DNA of 64,000 bases from Bacteroidota bacterium (GTDB taxonomy: Bacteria; Bacteroidota; Bacteroidia; Flavobacteriales; Flavobacteriaceae), in contig CANFJB010000003.1 of the NCBI GenBank assembly GCA_947447375.1, positions 179,311 through 243,310 of the forward strand. The letters run 5' to 3'. Positions 45,649-56,012 of this stretch are shown here, in pieces; the first letter of the stretch is position 1, and every line of letters begins with the position of its first letter. Below the pieces are notes generated by a model, which was given only the letters and a program-made list of their open reading frames with translations, did no database searches and was not told the DNA's origin. The translations under genes were made by a program, and so were the position numbers.

Positions 45649-47108
45649 TTAATTTAAAAGACATACTTTGGAAAGTAGCAATTGAAGCAGTTCATGGTTC
45701 AACAGATGTTGCTATTGAAAAAATGGAATTTGATTCTCGAAAAGTTTCTGAGAACGATGTCTTTATAACTATTCGCGGAACAATTTCTGACGGTCATGAA
45801 TTTATAGAAACAGCGATTAATAAAGGTGCAATTGCTATTATTTGTGATAGTTTCCCTGAGATTATTGTTTCCGGTATTACTTACATTAAAGTGAATGATA
45901 CCAATAAAGCAATGGCTTTTATGGCTGCTAATTATTTTGACAATCCTTCTCAAAAATTAAAATTAATTGGAATTACAGGGACCAACGGCAAAACAACCAT
46001 AGCGTCATTATTATTTCAATTATTTCAAAAGGCAGGATTTAAAACAGGATTGCTTTCTACTGTAAAAATTGTTGTTGACACAAATGAATTTAAGGCTACT
46101 CACACTACACCAGATTCTATTTCGATAAATCATTATTTAAATGAAATGGTAATTTCAGGTGTTGAATACTGTTTTATGGAAGTGAGCTCTCATGGAATTC
46201 ATCAAAAAAGAACTGAAGGGTTGCATTTTGCAGGAGGAGTTTTCACTAATTTGTCTCACGACCATTTAGATTATCATGCTACCTTTTCTGAATACCGAGA
46301 TGTAAAAAAATCATTTTTCGATTATTTACCAAAAACTGCTTTTGCATTGTCAAATATTGATGATAAAAACGGTTCTGTAATGTTGCAAAATACGAATGCA
46401 AGAAAATTGACCTATGCTTTAAAAACTTATGCCGATTATAAAGCACAAATATTAGAAAATCAGTTGTCAGGTTTATTATTAAAAATCAATGATAATGAAG
46501 TTTGGGTTCGTTTAATTGGAACTTTTAACGCCTACAATTTACTTGCTATTTATGGAACAGCAGTTGAATTGGGAATGGAATCTTTAGAAGTACTTCGATT
46601 ATTATCGGAGTTAGAAAGTGTATCTGGCCGATTCCAATTTATTATTTCCAATGGTAAAATTACCGCGATTGTTGACTATGCTCACACTCCAGATGCTTTA
46701 GAAAACGTATTGAAAACCATCAATGATATTCGAACAAAAAACGAACAATTGATAACTGTTGTGGGTTGTGGCGGCGATAGAGACAAAACAAAAAGACCAG
46801 TTATGGCTGGAATTGCAGCCGATTTAAGTGACAAAATTATCATTACATCTGATAATCCAAGAACAGAGAATCCAGAAACTATTATTGAAGAAATGGAAGC
46901 TGGCATTGCCCCTCAAAATTATAAAAAAACAGTTTCTATTGTGGATAGAAAACAAGCTATAAAAACAGCATGTCAGTTGGCTCAAGCCAATGATATTATC
47001 CTTATTGCAGGAAAAGGACATGAAACTTATCAAGAAATTAATGGTGTACGCCATGATTTTGACGATATGAAAATTGTAAAAGAAATGTTAGATCAATTGA
47101 ACAAATAA
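45645..47108 (+). CDS. murE: UDP-MurNAc-tripeptide synthetase (meso-diaminopimelate-adding)
   Basis: Adds the third stem-peptide residue. ATP loop GTNGKTT (112-118). The DNPR motif (403-406) is the signature of diaminopimelate-adding MurE, rather than the DDPN type that adds lysine. 487 residues is typical. The start is GTG, overlapping the ftsI stop codon. Confidence 0.96.
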   Translation: MINLKDILWKVAIEAVHGSTDVAIEKMEFDSRKVSENDVFITIRGTISDGHEFIETAINKGAIAIICDSFPEIIVSGITYIKVNDTNKAMAFMAANYFDNPSQKLKLIGITGTNGKTTIASLLFQLFQKAGFKTGLLSTVKIVVDTNEFKATHTTPDSISINHYLNEMVISGVEYCFMEVSSHGIHQKRTEGLHFAGGVFTNLSHDHLDYHATFSEYRDVKKSFFDYLPKTAFALSNIDDKNGSVMLQNTNARKLTYALKTYADYKAQILENQLSGLLLKINDNEVWVRLIGTFNAYNLLAIYGTAVELGMESLEVLRLLSELESVSGRFQFIISNGKITAIVDYAHTPDALENVLKTINDIRTKNEQLITVVGCGGDRDKTKRPVMAGIAADLSDKIIITSDNPRTENPETIIEEMEAGIAPQNYKKTVSIVDRKQAIKTACQLAQANDIILIAGKGHETYQEINGVRHDFDDMKIVKEMLDQLNK

Positions 47109-47116
47109 ACGAAACT

Positions 47117-48343
47117 ATGTTATACTATTTATTTGAATACCTGCACAAAGCATTAAATATTCCTGGAACTGGAGTGTTTCAATATATTACATTCAGATCG
47201 GCACTAGCATTGATTTTATCATTATTGATTTCAACTATTTTCGGTAAAAGAATCATTAATTTCTTGAGAAACCAACAAGTGGGAGAAACAGTTCGCGAAC
47301 TTGGTCTGGAGGGACAATCGCAAAAAGCTGGAACGCCAACAATGGGTGGGATAATAATTATTATAGCCACTTTAATCCCAGTTTTATTATTGACAAAATT
47401 GAATAATATCTATATCATTCTATTAATTGTAACCACAATTTGGATGGGAACAATTGGTTTTATTGATGATTATATCAAAATTTTCAAAAAAGACAAAGAA
47501 GGTTTAAAAGGTATTTTTAAAGTAATTGGACAAGTAGGTTTGGGAATAATTGTAGGTTCTGTTTTGTATTTACATCCCGATGTTACTGTTAGAAAAGAAA
47601 CCAGTTATAAAGTTCCAATGGTTCAAACTGAAAATGTTATTCAGCAAGCGCCAATTGAAGAAAAATCTACTGCGACGACCATTCCGTTTTTTAAAAATAA
47701 TGAATTTGATTATGCCGAAATACTTGCATGGACAGGCGATGGATATGAAAAATGGGCTTGGTTAATCTTCATTCCATTTGTAATATTCATTATCACAGCA
47801 GTTTCAAACGGTGCCAATTTAACCGATGGAATTGATGGTTTAGCTGCAGGAACATCTGCAATATCTGTGCTCGCCTTGGCAATTTTCACATTTGTATCTG
47901 GAAATATTGTTTTTTCAAATTATTTGAACATTATGTATATCCCGGATTCAGGAGAAATGACCGTTTTCATTGCGGCATTCATTGGAGCACTAGTTGGATT
48001 TTTATGGTATAATTCGTATCCAGCTTCAGTATTCATGGGCGATACAGGAAGTTTAACTATTGGAGGAATAATCGCTGTTTTAGCAATTTCTGTTCGAAAA
48101 GAAATGCTAATTCCATTGTTGTGCGGTATTTTCTTAGCCGAGAATTTTTCAGTAGTACTTCAAGTAGCTTATTTCAAATACACGAAAAAACGATTTGGGG
48201 AAGGACGACGAATATTTTTAATGTCGCCACTTCATCATCATTATCAGAAAAAGGGTTATCACGAAAGTAAAATTGTAACTCGATTTTGGATTGTAGGAAT
48301 ATTATTGGCAATACTTTCAATTGTAACATTGAAATTAAGATAA
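47117..48343 (+). CDS. mraY: Phospho-MurNAc-pentapeptide translocase
   Basis: Transfers phospho-MurNAc-pentapeptide to undecaprenyl phosphate, giving lipid I. About ten membrane helices. [11 protein letters not shown] (about 73-83), IDDYIK (about 116-121), [10 protein letters not shown] (about 234-243) and [11 protein letters not shown] (about 374-384) are the conserved active-site segments. At 408 residues it is about 45 longer than the enterobacterial enzyme. The extra stretch lies around residues 155-205 and is hydrophilic. Confidence 0.96.
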   Translation: MLYYLFEYLHKALNIPGTGVFQYITFRSALALILSLLISTIFGKRIINFLRNQQVGETVRELGLEGQSQKAGTPTMGGIIIIIATLIPVLLLTKLNNIYIILLIVTTIWMGTIGFIDDYIKIFKKDKEGLKGIFKVIGQVGLGIIVGSVLYLHPDVTVRKETSYKVPMVQTENVIQQAPIEEKSTATTIPFFKNNEFDYAEILAWTGDGYEKWAWLIFIPFVIFIITAVSNGANLTDGIDGLAAGTSAISVLALAIFTFVSGNIVFSNYLNIMYIPDSGEMTVFIAAFIGALVGFLWYNSYPASVFMGDTGSLTIGGIIAVLAISVRKEMLIPLLCGIFLAENFSVVLQVAYFKYTKKRFGEGRRIFLMSPLHHHYQKKGYHESKIVTRFWIVGILLAILSIVTLKLR

Positions 48344-48344
48344 T

Positions 48345-49676
48345 ATGAGATTAGTCATACTTGGTGGTGGCGAAAGCGGAGTTGGAACCGCAATCCTAGG
48401 AAAGAAAGAAGGATATGATGTTTTTGTTTCAGATTTTGGGAAAATAAAACAAAATTATAAAGACGTTCTTAATAAATACGGAATAATTTGGGAAGAAGAA
48501 AAGCATACAGAAGATTCAATTCTGAAAGCTGATGTGGTGATGAAAAGCCCAGGAATTCCTGAAAAAGCCCCGATTGTAAAATCGCTTATTGCAAAAAAGA
48601 TTCCAGTAATTTCTGAAATTGAGTTTGCAGCTCCTTTTACAAAAGCAAAAACGATTGGTATTACAGGTAGTAACGGAAAAACGACAACTACAATGTTAAC
48701 CTATCATTTGCTAAAATCGGCAGGACTAAATGTTGGTCTAGGTGGGAATATTGGAAAAAGCTTTGCTTGGCAAGTGGCAGAAGACAATTACGATGTCTAC
48801 GTTTTGGAATTAAGTAGTTTTCAATTGGACGGCATCATAAATTACAAACCTGAAATTGCAATTATCACCAATATTAGCCCAGATCATTTAGATCGATATG
48901 AATATAAATATGAGAATTATATAGCTTCAAAATTTAGAATTACAATGAATCAAACAGAAGATGATTTTTTGATTTATGATGCAGATGATGAAGCAATGAC
49001 CGAATGGTTTAAAACAAATAAAACGAAAGCACAATTAATTCCTTTTTCAATTTCAAAAGCACTTGAAAACGGAGCATTTTTAAAAGATAATAATATGGAA
49101 ATCAACATCAACCAAGAAGAATTTGTAATGGAAACGCAATACATTGCATTAGAAGGAAAACACAACATGAAAAACGCAATGGCAGCCACTTCGGTAGCGA
49201 AATTGATGCAAATTCGTAAACAAACCATTCGTGAAAGTTTGTCGAATTTTCAAGGAGTGGAACACCGTTTAGAAAAAGTACTTAAAATCCAAAATGTACA
49301 ATATATAAACGATTCAAAAGCAACCAATGTTAACGCAACTTTCTTTGCTTTGGATAGCATGAACACGCCTACAGTATGGATTGTTGGTGGTGTTGATAAA
49401 GGAAATGATTATTCAGAATTGATGTCTTTGGTGCACGAAAAAGTGAAAGCTATAATTTGTCTTGGTGTTGATAACAAGAAAATTATCGATTCTTTTGGAA
49501 ATATTGTAGACATGATGATTGAAGTAACTAGCATGAAAGATGCTGTTACAATGTCACAAAGATTAGCAGAAAAAGGAGATACAGTGCTTTTATCACCAGC
49601 ATGCGCGAGTTTCGATTTGTTCGAAAACTATGAAGATAGAGGGAATCAATTTAAAAATGCAGTACAGCATTTGTAA
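48345..49676 (+). CDS. murD: UDP-MurNAc-L-alanine:D-glutamate ligase
   Basis: Adds D-glutamate to UDP-MurNAc-L-Ala. GGGESGVGTAIL (6-17), the ATP loop GITGSNGKTTTT (about 104-115), NISPDHLDRY and VEHRLEKV are typical of MurD. 443 residues is normal. It follows mraY after one base. Confidence 0.96.
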   Translation: MRLVILGGGESGVGTAILGKKEGYDVFVSDFGKIKQNYKDVLNKYGIIWEEEKHTEDSILKADVVMKSPGIPEKAPIVKSLIAKKIPVISEIEFAAPFTKAKTIGITGSNGKTTTTMLTYHLLKSAGLNVGLGGNIGKSFAWQVAEDNYDVYVLELSSFQLDGIINYKPEIAIITNISPDHLDRYEYKYENYIASKFRITMNQTEDDFLIYDADDEAMTEWFKTNKTKAQLIPFSISKALENGAFLKDNNMEININQEEFVMETQYIALEGKHNMKNAMAATSVAKLMQIRKQTIRESLSNFQGVEHRLEKVLKIQNVQYINDSKATNVNATFFALDSMNTPTVWIVGGVDKGNDYSELMSLVHEKVKAIICLGVDNKKIIDSFGNIVDMMIEVTSMKDAVTMSQRLAEKGDTVLLSPACASFDLFENYEDRGNQFKNAVQHL

Positions 49677-49795
49677 TAATTTATGATTTCAGAATTAAGA
49701 TTTCAGATTTAATTATCAGAATTATCTTAAAATGAAAACATAATGAATTTAGAATTTTAAATCTTATTTCATAAATCAAAAATCAAAAATCAGTT
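49677..49795. repeat. AT-rich low-complexity spacer in the dcw operon
   Basis: 119 bp of short repeats on AGATTT, AATCA and their complements, with AAATCAAAAATCAAAAATCA at the 3' end. There is no gene. Similar filler follows the YqeY gene (58802-58850). Confidence 0.6.
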
Positions 49796-51109
49796 TTGAA
49801 AGAACTAATAAACAATTTAAAAGGAGATAAAGTAATATGGACATTCGTGGCCCTATTGGCTTTGTTTTCGTTTATGCCAGTTTTTAGTGCGAGTAGTAAT
49901 TTGGCTTTTATGAATGGCGGTGACGGAAATACAATAAGTTATTTGCTAACGCATTTGGCTCATATTTTCATGGGATTCTTAATTATTTATGGAGTTCACA
50001 AAATTCCATATCACTATTTCAGACCCATTTCAAAAATTGCTTTGCCAATAGTTTGGTTGCTTTTGGCTTATACTTTGGTTAAAGGTACTGTTATCGCTGG
50101 TGCAAATGCTAGCCGCTGGATCAAAGTGCCATTCATTGGAATTACGTTTCAAACATCGACTTTTGCTTTCGTAATATTAATGATTTTTGTGGCGAGATTT
50201 CTTTCAAGAAAATCAGAAGAACCGTTGTCTTTTAAATCTTCATTTATTGATTTATGGATTCCAGTATTTATAACATTAGGATTAATTCTACCGGCCAATT
50301 TTTCTACCACAGCGCTTATTTTTGCAATGGTTATCATGCTGACATTTGTTGGAAATTATCCACTAAAATATATTGGGATTATCATTGGGTCAGGGATTGC
50401 TTTTCTATTGTTTTTTGTGATTTTATCAAGAGCTTTTCCAGATTCAAAATTCTTTAATAGGGTAGGAACGTGGTCAAGTAGAATTGAAAATTATACTTCA
50501 AATAAACCTGGAGAAGACGATTACCAAATTAAAAATGCCAAAATAGCCATCGCAACAGGTGGAATTTACGGTTTAGGACCAGGAAAAAGCGTCCAAAAAA
50601 ATGTGCTTCCGCAATCTTCCTCCGACTTTATTTTTGCAATTATCGTTGAAGAATATGGATTAATTGGTGGATTGTTGGTGTTGTGTTTGTACCTACTCCT
50701 TTTCTTCAGATTCATCGTTGCAGCTCATAAGGCAAATACGTTGTTTGGAAAATTAGTGGTCGTCGGGCTCGGTTTTCCTATGATATTTCAAGCGCTAATC
50801 AATATGGGTGTTGCAGTTGAATTGTTACCAGTTACTGGACAAACATTACCATTAATTAGTAGTGGTGGTAGCTCAATTTGGATGACTTGTGTATCTCTTG
50901 GAATTATTATTGGGGTAACCAAAAAAGAAGAGGAGATAGCTCTAGAGCAAAGTGAAGCTGAAAAAAGAGAACAGATCTTACAAAAATTAATTGACGAGCA
51001 AATTGAAAAAGAAAATGCGCTTGAGCAAGAAGAAATAGTAGAAACCGATAATTATTCTATAGAAGATGCTTCGGCAAATCCTATGGAACCAGTAATGAAG
51101 AAAAAATAA
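49796..51109 (+). CDS. ftsW: Septal SEDS glycosyltransferase FtsW
   Basis: Polymerises lipid II at the septum together with FtsI. A 437-residue polytopic protein with about ten helices, GPGKSVQKNVLPQSSSDFIF (about 258-277) and ISSGGSSIW near the end, the conserved SEDS motifs. A charged cytoplasmic tail of about 55 residues follows. The start is TTG (49796). FtsW rather than RodA is inferred from the dcw position. Confidence 0.94.
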   Translation: MKELINNLKGDKVIWTFVALLALFSFMPVFSASSNLAFMNGGDGNTISYLLTHLAHIFMGFLIIYGVHKIPYHYFRPISKIALPIVWLLLAYTLVKGTVIAGANASRWIKVPFIGITFQTSTFAFVILMIFVARFLSRKSEEPLSFKSSFIDLWIPVFITLGLILPANFSTTALIFAMVIMLTFVGNYPLKYIGIIIGSGIAFLLFFVILSRAFPDSKFFNRVGTWSSRIENYTSNKPGEDDYQIKNAKIAIATGGIYGLGPGKSVQKNVLPQSSSDFIFAIIVEEYGLIGGLLVLCLYLLLFFRFIVAAHKANTLFGKLVVVGLGFPMIFQALINMGVAVELLPVTGQTLPLISSGGSSIWMTCVSLGIIIGVTKKEEEIALEQSEAEKREQILQKLIDEQIEKENALEQEEIVETDNYSIEDASANPMEPVMKKK

Positions 51110-51144
51110 TCCCACTAAACCCTGTAGGAAAATTAGAATAGATA

Positions 51145-52296
51145 ATGAAAGTAGTAAATACAAATAGTAGCAATTCAGTTTTATCTCCTTCCCTTTGGGA
51201 AGGTCGGGATGGGATTAAATTCATAATTAGCGGTGGCGGAACTGGGGGACATATTTACCCAGCAATTGCTATTGCAAATGAATTAAAATCGCGTTTTCCA
51301 AAAGCAGAATTTTTATTTGTTGGCGCTCAAGATAAAATGGAAATGCAAAAAGTGCCTCAAGCGGGTTTTGATATAAAAGGGCTTTGGATTGCTGGTTTAC
51401 AAAGAAAATTGACATTGCAAAATTTACTTTTTCCAGTAAAACTAATAAGTAGTTTATGGAAGTCAAGAGCTATTATTAAGAGTTTTAAACCAGATGTGGT
51501 TATCGGTACAGGAGGATTTGCTTCGGGACCTTTATTGCAAACGGCGAATTCTTTAAATATTCCAACGTTAATTCAAGAGCAAAATTCCTATCCTGGAATT
51601 ACCAATAAATTATTGAGTAAAAAGGCCAATAAGATTTGTGTGGCATACGAAAATTTAGAACGTTTTTTTCCAAATGAAAAGATGATTCTAACTGGAAATC
51701 CTGTACGTCAAGATTTAATAGACATCGATAGTAAAAGAGCGGAAGCGATTCAATATTTTAATTTGGATCCTGCCAAAAAAACACTTCTAATATTAGGAGG
51801 AAGTTTGGGTGCAAGAAGAGTGAACCAATTAATTGAAAAAGAACTTGATTTTTTCGCATCACAAAACGTTCAAATTATCTGGCAATGTGGAAAATTTTAT
51901 TTGGATGAATATAAAAAATATGATTCCAATAACGTTCAAGTTTTGGCTTTCATAGATCGTATGGATTTGGTTTATGCTGCTGCCGATTTTGTTATTTCAA
52001 GAGCGGGTGCGTCATCGGTTTCTGAACTAAGTATTGTGGGGAAACCTGTAATTTTTATTCCATCGCCAAATGTTGCGGAAGACCATCAAACCAAAAATGC
52101 AAAATCGATCGTAGATAAAAATGGGGCGTTGATGATTAAAGAAAGTGAATTAGATGAAAATTTTAATTCTGTTTTTAGCGATTTAGTAGCTAATGAAAAT
52201 TTGCAAAAGCAACTTTCTGAGAATATAAAAAAGTTAGCTAAAGTAAATGCCACCAAAGATATTGTTGATGAAATTGTGAAACTGATAAAAAAATGA
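51145..52296 (+). CDS. murG: Lipid II synthase MurG with repeat-derived amino terminus
   Basis: Transfers GlcNAc to lipid I. The core begins [16 protein letters not shown] (about residues 25-40) and includes GTGGFASGP, the RAGASSVSE loop and [10 protein letters not shown]. The first 24 residues are unlike Mur[11 protein letters not shown] is encoded by a palindromic DNA repeat (51187-51203) typical of non-coding repeats in this phylum. No other in-frame start codon lies between it and the core, so the repeat appears to be translated. Confidence 0.94.
   Translation: MKVVNTNSSNSVLSPSLWEGRDGIKFIISGGGTGGHIYPAIAIANELKSRFPKAEFLFVGAQDKMEMQKVPQAGFDIKGLWIAGLQRKLTLQNLLFPVKLISSLWKSRAIIKSFKPDVVIGTGGFASGPLLQTANSLNIPTLIQEQNSYPGITNKLLSKKANKICVAYENLERFFPNEKMILTGNPVRQDLIDIDSKRAEAIQYFNLDPAKKTLLILGGSLGARRVNQLIEKELDFFASQNVQIIWQCGKFYLDEYKKYDSNNVQVLAFIDRMDLVYAAADFVISRAGASSVSELSIVGKPVIFIPSPNVAEDHQTKNAKSIVDKNGALMIKESELDENFNSVFSDLVANENLQKQLSENIKKLAKVNATKDIVDEIVKLIKK
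51187..51203. repeat. Palindromic repeat inside the murG coding sequence
   Basis: CCTTCCC-TTT-GGGAAGG, a perfect 7-bp inverted repeat, followed by TCGGGATGGG. Such CTCCCTTTGGAGAGGGTCGGGG-like sequences are familiar from intergenic regions of Bacteroidota (recalled, not checked). Confidence 0.75.
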
Positions 52297-52340
52297 AAAG
52301 CAAATTACAATTGCAAAAGTAAAAAGTAAGATTTTGAATT

Positions 52341-52394
52341 GAAATTGCCATTGATATTGCCATTGATATTGAAATTGCCATTGAAATTGCCATT
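52341..52394 (+). repeat. Hexamer tandem array between murG and murC
   Basis: Nine consecutive hexamers made of GAAATT, GATATT and GCCATT. It lies in the 116-bp murG-murC gap with no coding frame of its own. Confidence 0.9.
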
Positions 52395-52412
52395 TAAATA
52401 AATAAAAACTAA

Positions 52413-53762
52413 ATGAACTTAAACCAAATACATAACGTCTATTTCATAGGAATCGGAGGAATCGGAATGAGTGCTTTGGCGCGCTATTTCAAGTCCATCG
52501 GGAAAAATGTATCTGGTTATGACAAAACAGAAACAGAGCTAACAAATGAATTAATAGAAAGCGGAATCGAGATTCATTTTAAAGATGAAATTGGTCTAAT
52601 TCCAACCGATTATTATATTGAAAATACTTTGGTAGTGATTACGCCAGCCGTTCCTACAACCCATTCTCAATGGAATTATTTTCTGGAAAGAGAATTTGTT
52701 GTTAAAAAAAGAGCGGAAGTATTGGGATTAATAACTAAAGATACTTTTTGTTTTGCAGTGGCAGGAACTCATGGGAAAACAACAACATCAAGTATTTTAG
52801 GTCATATATTATTTCAAAGCGGTGCAGATGTCACTTCGTTTTTAGGCGGAATTGTAGAAAATTACAATTCAAATTTAATCGGAACTGGAAAATCAATAAC
52901 AGTGGTTGAAGCTGATGAATTTGATCGTTCATTCTTGCATTTGTATCCAAATATTGCTTGCGTAACGTCTATGGATGCCGATCATTTGGATATTTATGGT
53001 GATAGCGCTGCAATTGAAGCTTCGTTTTTAGAATTTGCTAATAAAATTACAGATAAAAGTCAGCTTTTCATTGCTAAAAACTTGAATCTTGAAGGAGTAA
53101 CAGTTGCTGTAAATGAAAATGCAGATTACAAAGCATATAATGTTCGAATTGATAATGGAAATTATGTTTTTGATGTTCAAACACCAACAGAAGTAATCTC
53201 TAATTTACAATTTGGATTGCCAGGCAAACACAATTTGACGAATGCACTGATGGCGTTGGCTATGGCCAAAACATTTGGAACTTCTAATGATGATATTGCA
53301 GCAGCTTTGAAATCATTTAAAGGAATAAAAAGAAGATTCTCCTATCAAATAAAAGAATCGAATTTAGTTTACATCGATGATTATGCACACCATCCAACAG
53401 AAATTGATGCTGTTTATCAAGCCGTTTCTGAATTGTATCCAAACCAAAAAGTACTGGCTATTTTCCAGCCGCATCTTTTTAGTAGAACTAGAGATTTTGC
53501 CGATGGATTTGCAAAAAGCTTATCCAAATTTGACGAAGTATTATTGTTAGATATTTATCCAGCGAGAGAATTGCCAATTGAGGGAATCACATCAAGTTGG
53601 CTTTTAGATAAAATGACGAATGAGCATAAAAAAGTAGTTTCAAAAACGGATTTGATTACTCATATTTTGGAAAGTGAAGCGAAAATTATCGTGACAATTG
53701 GCGCAGGAGATATTGGGGAATTAGTTCATTCAATTAAACAAGGATTGCAAAAAAATAATTAA
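52413..53762 (+). CDS. murC: UDP-MurNAc:L-alanine ligase
   Basis: Adds L-alanine to UDP-MurNAc, the first ligase step. IGIGGIGMSALARYF (about 12-26), the ATP loop GTHGKTTTSS (about 120-129), EADEFDRSFL and YAHHPTEI are diagnostic. 449 residues is normal. Confidence 0.96.
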   Translation: MNLNQIHNVYFIGIGGIGMSALARYFKSIGKNVSGYDKTETELTNELIESGIEIHFKDEIGLIPTDYYIENTLVVITPAVPTTHSQWNYFLEREFVVKKRAEVLGLITKDTFCFAVAGTHGKTTTSSILGHILFQSGADVTSFLGGIVENYNSNLIGTGKSITVVEADEFDRSFLHLYPNIACVTSMDADHLDIYGDSAAIEASFLEFANKITDKSQLFIAKNLNLEGVTVAVNENADYKAYNVRIDNGNYVFDVQTPTEVISNLQFGLPGKHNLTNALMALAMAKTFGTSNDDIAAALKSFKGIKRRFSYQIKESNLVYIDDYAHHPTEIDAVYQAVSELYPNQKVLAIFQPHLFSRTRDFADGFAKSLSKFDEVLLLDIYPARELPIEGITSSWLLDKMTNEHKKVVSKTDLITHILESEAKIIVTIGAGDIGELVHSIKQGLQKNN

Positions 53763-53803
53763 CAAAATAGAAACCAATAGAAAAGGATAAATTAACATTA
53801 AAA

Positions 53804-54541
53804 ATGGAAAAAGAGACTAGAAAAAATATTTGGATAAACGCAAGATTGATTTTGATGATCATTGCGGTTATTTTTCTATTTTCTTTCTCAGCAAAACGAA
53901 ATTCAGATCGAAAAATCAAAAAAACAGAGGTAATTTTTGTTGGAAATGACGAACTTTTTATCACTCACGAAACGGTTAATAAATTGTTAATAGAAAAAAA
54001 TAAGAGTGTGCAAAAACCTCAAAAAGTTGCGGTAGATTTGAACAAATTGGAAAATTCCCTCGACAATTATAACATGATTGAAAAATCGGAAGTGTTTATA
54101 AGTATAGATGGAGTGTTAAAAGCATTTGTAAAACAGAAGTCGCCAATAGCAAGGGTTTTCGACGAAAACGGATCCTTTTATTTTGATTATCAAGGGAATA
54201 AAATGCCGTTGTCTGAAAATTTTACGGCGAGAGTTCCGCTAGTTTCAGGCGAAATAAATGATGAGAACAGCAAAGATTTAAATAAATTATTTCGATTTAT
54301 TTATGACGATGATTTTTTGAAAAAAAACATAATTGGAATAGAAATTTTGCCAACCGGAGCGATAATTATGTCCAATAGAAATTATAATTACAAAATTGAT
54401 TTTGGAAGAACGATAAATGTGGAGTCAAAATTCAAAAATTATAAGGCGTTTTTTCAAAAAGCGGAGGCAGATAGTTCGTTAGTAAAATACAAAAAAATAA
54501 ATCTTAGGTTTACTCAGCAAGTCGTTTGTACAAAAAAATAG
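53804..54541 (+). CDS. ftsQ: Cell division protein FtsQ-like
   Basis: A 245-residue bitopic protein: membrane helix about 13-27, then a POTRA-like segment (about 40-115; KKTEVIFVGNDELFITHETV by position) and a beta domain. FtsQ links FtsL/B to other divisome parts. Sequence similarity in the family is weak; the call relies on topology and on its place between murC and ftsA. Confidence 0.88.
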   Translation: MEKETRKNIWINARLILMIIAVIFLFSFSAKRNSDRKIKKTEVIFVGNDELFITHETVNKLLIEKNKSVQKPQKVAVDLNKLENSLDNYNMIEKSEVFISIDGVLKAFVKQKSPIARVFDENGSFYFDYQGNKMPLSENFTARVPLVSGEINDENSKDLNKLFRFIYDDDFLKKNIIGIEILPTGAIIMSNRNYNYKIDFGRTINVESKFKNYKAFFQKAEADSSLVKYKKINLRFTQQVVCTKK

Positions 54542-54544
54542 GTT

Positions 54545-55939
54545 ATGGAAAAAGAGAACATTGCAGTTGGATTAGACATTGGGACAACCAAAATTGTCGC
54601 AATGATTGGTAAAAAAAATGAATACGGGAAATTGGAGATTCTAGGTGTTGGAAAATCCAAAAGCCTAGGTGTGAAAAGAGGTGTTGTAGATAATATTACA
54701 CAAACTATCCAATCGATTCAACTTGCAGTAAAAGACGCTGAAGCAAATTCAGGGTACAAAATTAAAGACGTGGTTGTGGGAATTGCGGGACAACACATCC
54801 GTAGTATTCAACACAGCGATTATATCAGCAGAAGTAATGCTGAAGAGGTTATTGGAGATAAAGATATTGATTTATTAATCAATCAAGTTCATAAGTTAGC
54901 GATGTTACCTGGGGAAGAAATTATCCATGTTTTACCTCAAGAATTCAAAATTGACGGTCAATCGGAAATTAAAGAACCGATAGGAATGTGTGGTGGCCGA
55001 CTAGAATCTAGTTTTCACGTGGTGGTAGGACAAGCGTCTTCAATTAGAAATATTGGAAGATGTATTCAAAGTTCGGGAATCGAATTGTCTGGATTAACCC
55101 TTGAACCATTAGCATCTGCAGACGCAGTATTGAGTCAAGAAGAAAAAGAAGCTGGAGTAGCTTTGATAGATATTGGAGGTGGAACTACGGATTTAGCCAT
55201 TTTTAAAGATGGTATTATTCGCCACACTGCCGTAATTCCTTTTGGAGGAAATGTGATTACAGACGACATCATAGAAGGCTGTTCCATCATTGAAAAACAA
55301 GCGGAATTATTGAAAGTGAAATTTGGATCGGCTTGGCCAGGTGAAAATAAAGACAACGAAATTGTTTCTATTCCTGGACTTAGAGGTAGAGAGCCAAAAG
55401 AAATTTCTTTGAAAAACTTGTCTAAAATAATTCATGCACGAGTGGTAGAAATTATTGAGCAAGTATTTGCAGAAATTAAAGCTTACGGACACGAAGATCC
55501 AAGACGAAAATTAATTGCAGGAATTGTATTAACAGGGGGTGGAGCACAACTAAAACACATCAAGCAATTAGTTGAATACATCACCGGAATGGATACAAGA
55601 ATTGGATATCCAAACGAGCATTTAGCTGGAGATTCAGACGAAGAAATTTCTAGTCCATTGTACGCAACAGCGGTTGGATTAGTAATGAATTCAATAGAAA
55701 ACAACTCTCAAAGCGCTATTAAAGTTACCTTTTCTGCACCAGAGAAAGTAAATGTTTATAGAGCTCCGGTTGAGCCAGTGAAAGAGGTTGAAGAAGTTCC
55801 AGAAATTGAAATGGAAACTGAAAAAGAAGTTGAAATTGAATTGCCAAAGCAACCAGAATCAACGGAAACGAAAATTAGAAAATCATTTTTTGATAAGTAT
55901 GTCGATAAAATTAAAGAGTTTTTAGACAACGCAGAATAA
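54545..55939 (+). CDS. ftsA: Cell division protein FtsA
   Basis: Actin-like ATPase that tethers FtsZ to the membrane. GLDIGTTKIVAMIG (about 9-22, phosphate 1), DIGGGTTDLAIF (about 206-217, phosphate 2) and LTGGGAQLKHI (about 328-338, adenosine) are the ATPase motifs. After a Glu/Val-rich linker the end RKSFFDKYVDKIKEF forms an amphipathic helix, the usual membrane anchor. It starts 3 nt after ftsQ. Confidence 0.96.
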   Translation: MEKENIAVGLDIGTTKIVAMIGKKNEYGKLEILGVGKSKSLGVKRGVVDNITQTIQSIQLAVKDAEANSGYKIKDVVVGIAGQHIRSIQHSDYISRSNAEEVIGDKDIDLLINQVHKLAMLPGEEIIHVLPQEFKIDGQSEIKEPIGMCGGRLESSFHVVVGQASSIRNIGRCIQSSGIELSGLTLEPLASADAVLSQEEKEAGVALIDIGGGTTDLAIFKDGIIRHTAVIPFGGNVITDDIIEGCSIIEKQAELLKVKFGSAWPGENKDNEIVSIPGLRGREPKEISLKNLSKIIHARVVEIIEQVFAEIKAYGHEDPRRKLIAGIVLTGGGAQLKHIKQLVEYITGMDTRIGYPNEHLAGDSDEEISSPLYATAVGLVMNSIENNSQSAIKVTFSAPEKVNVYRAPVEPVKEVEEVPEIEMETEKEVEIELPKQPESTETKIRKSFFDKYVDKIKEFLDNAE

Positions 55940-56012
55940 TAGAAATCCCTTTTTACAGATGCAGTAAAAAGAAAAAATATAGAAAAATTAATAAAGTTAA
56001 AAGACCAATATT

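Noticed and set aside
52341..52394. Possible CRISPR-like array
   Set aside because: The units are 6 bp with no spacers and no cas genes nearby. It is a microsatellite.
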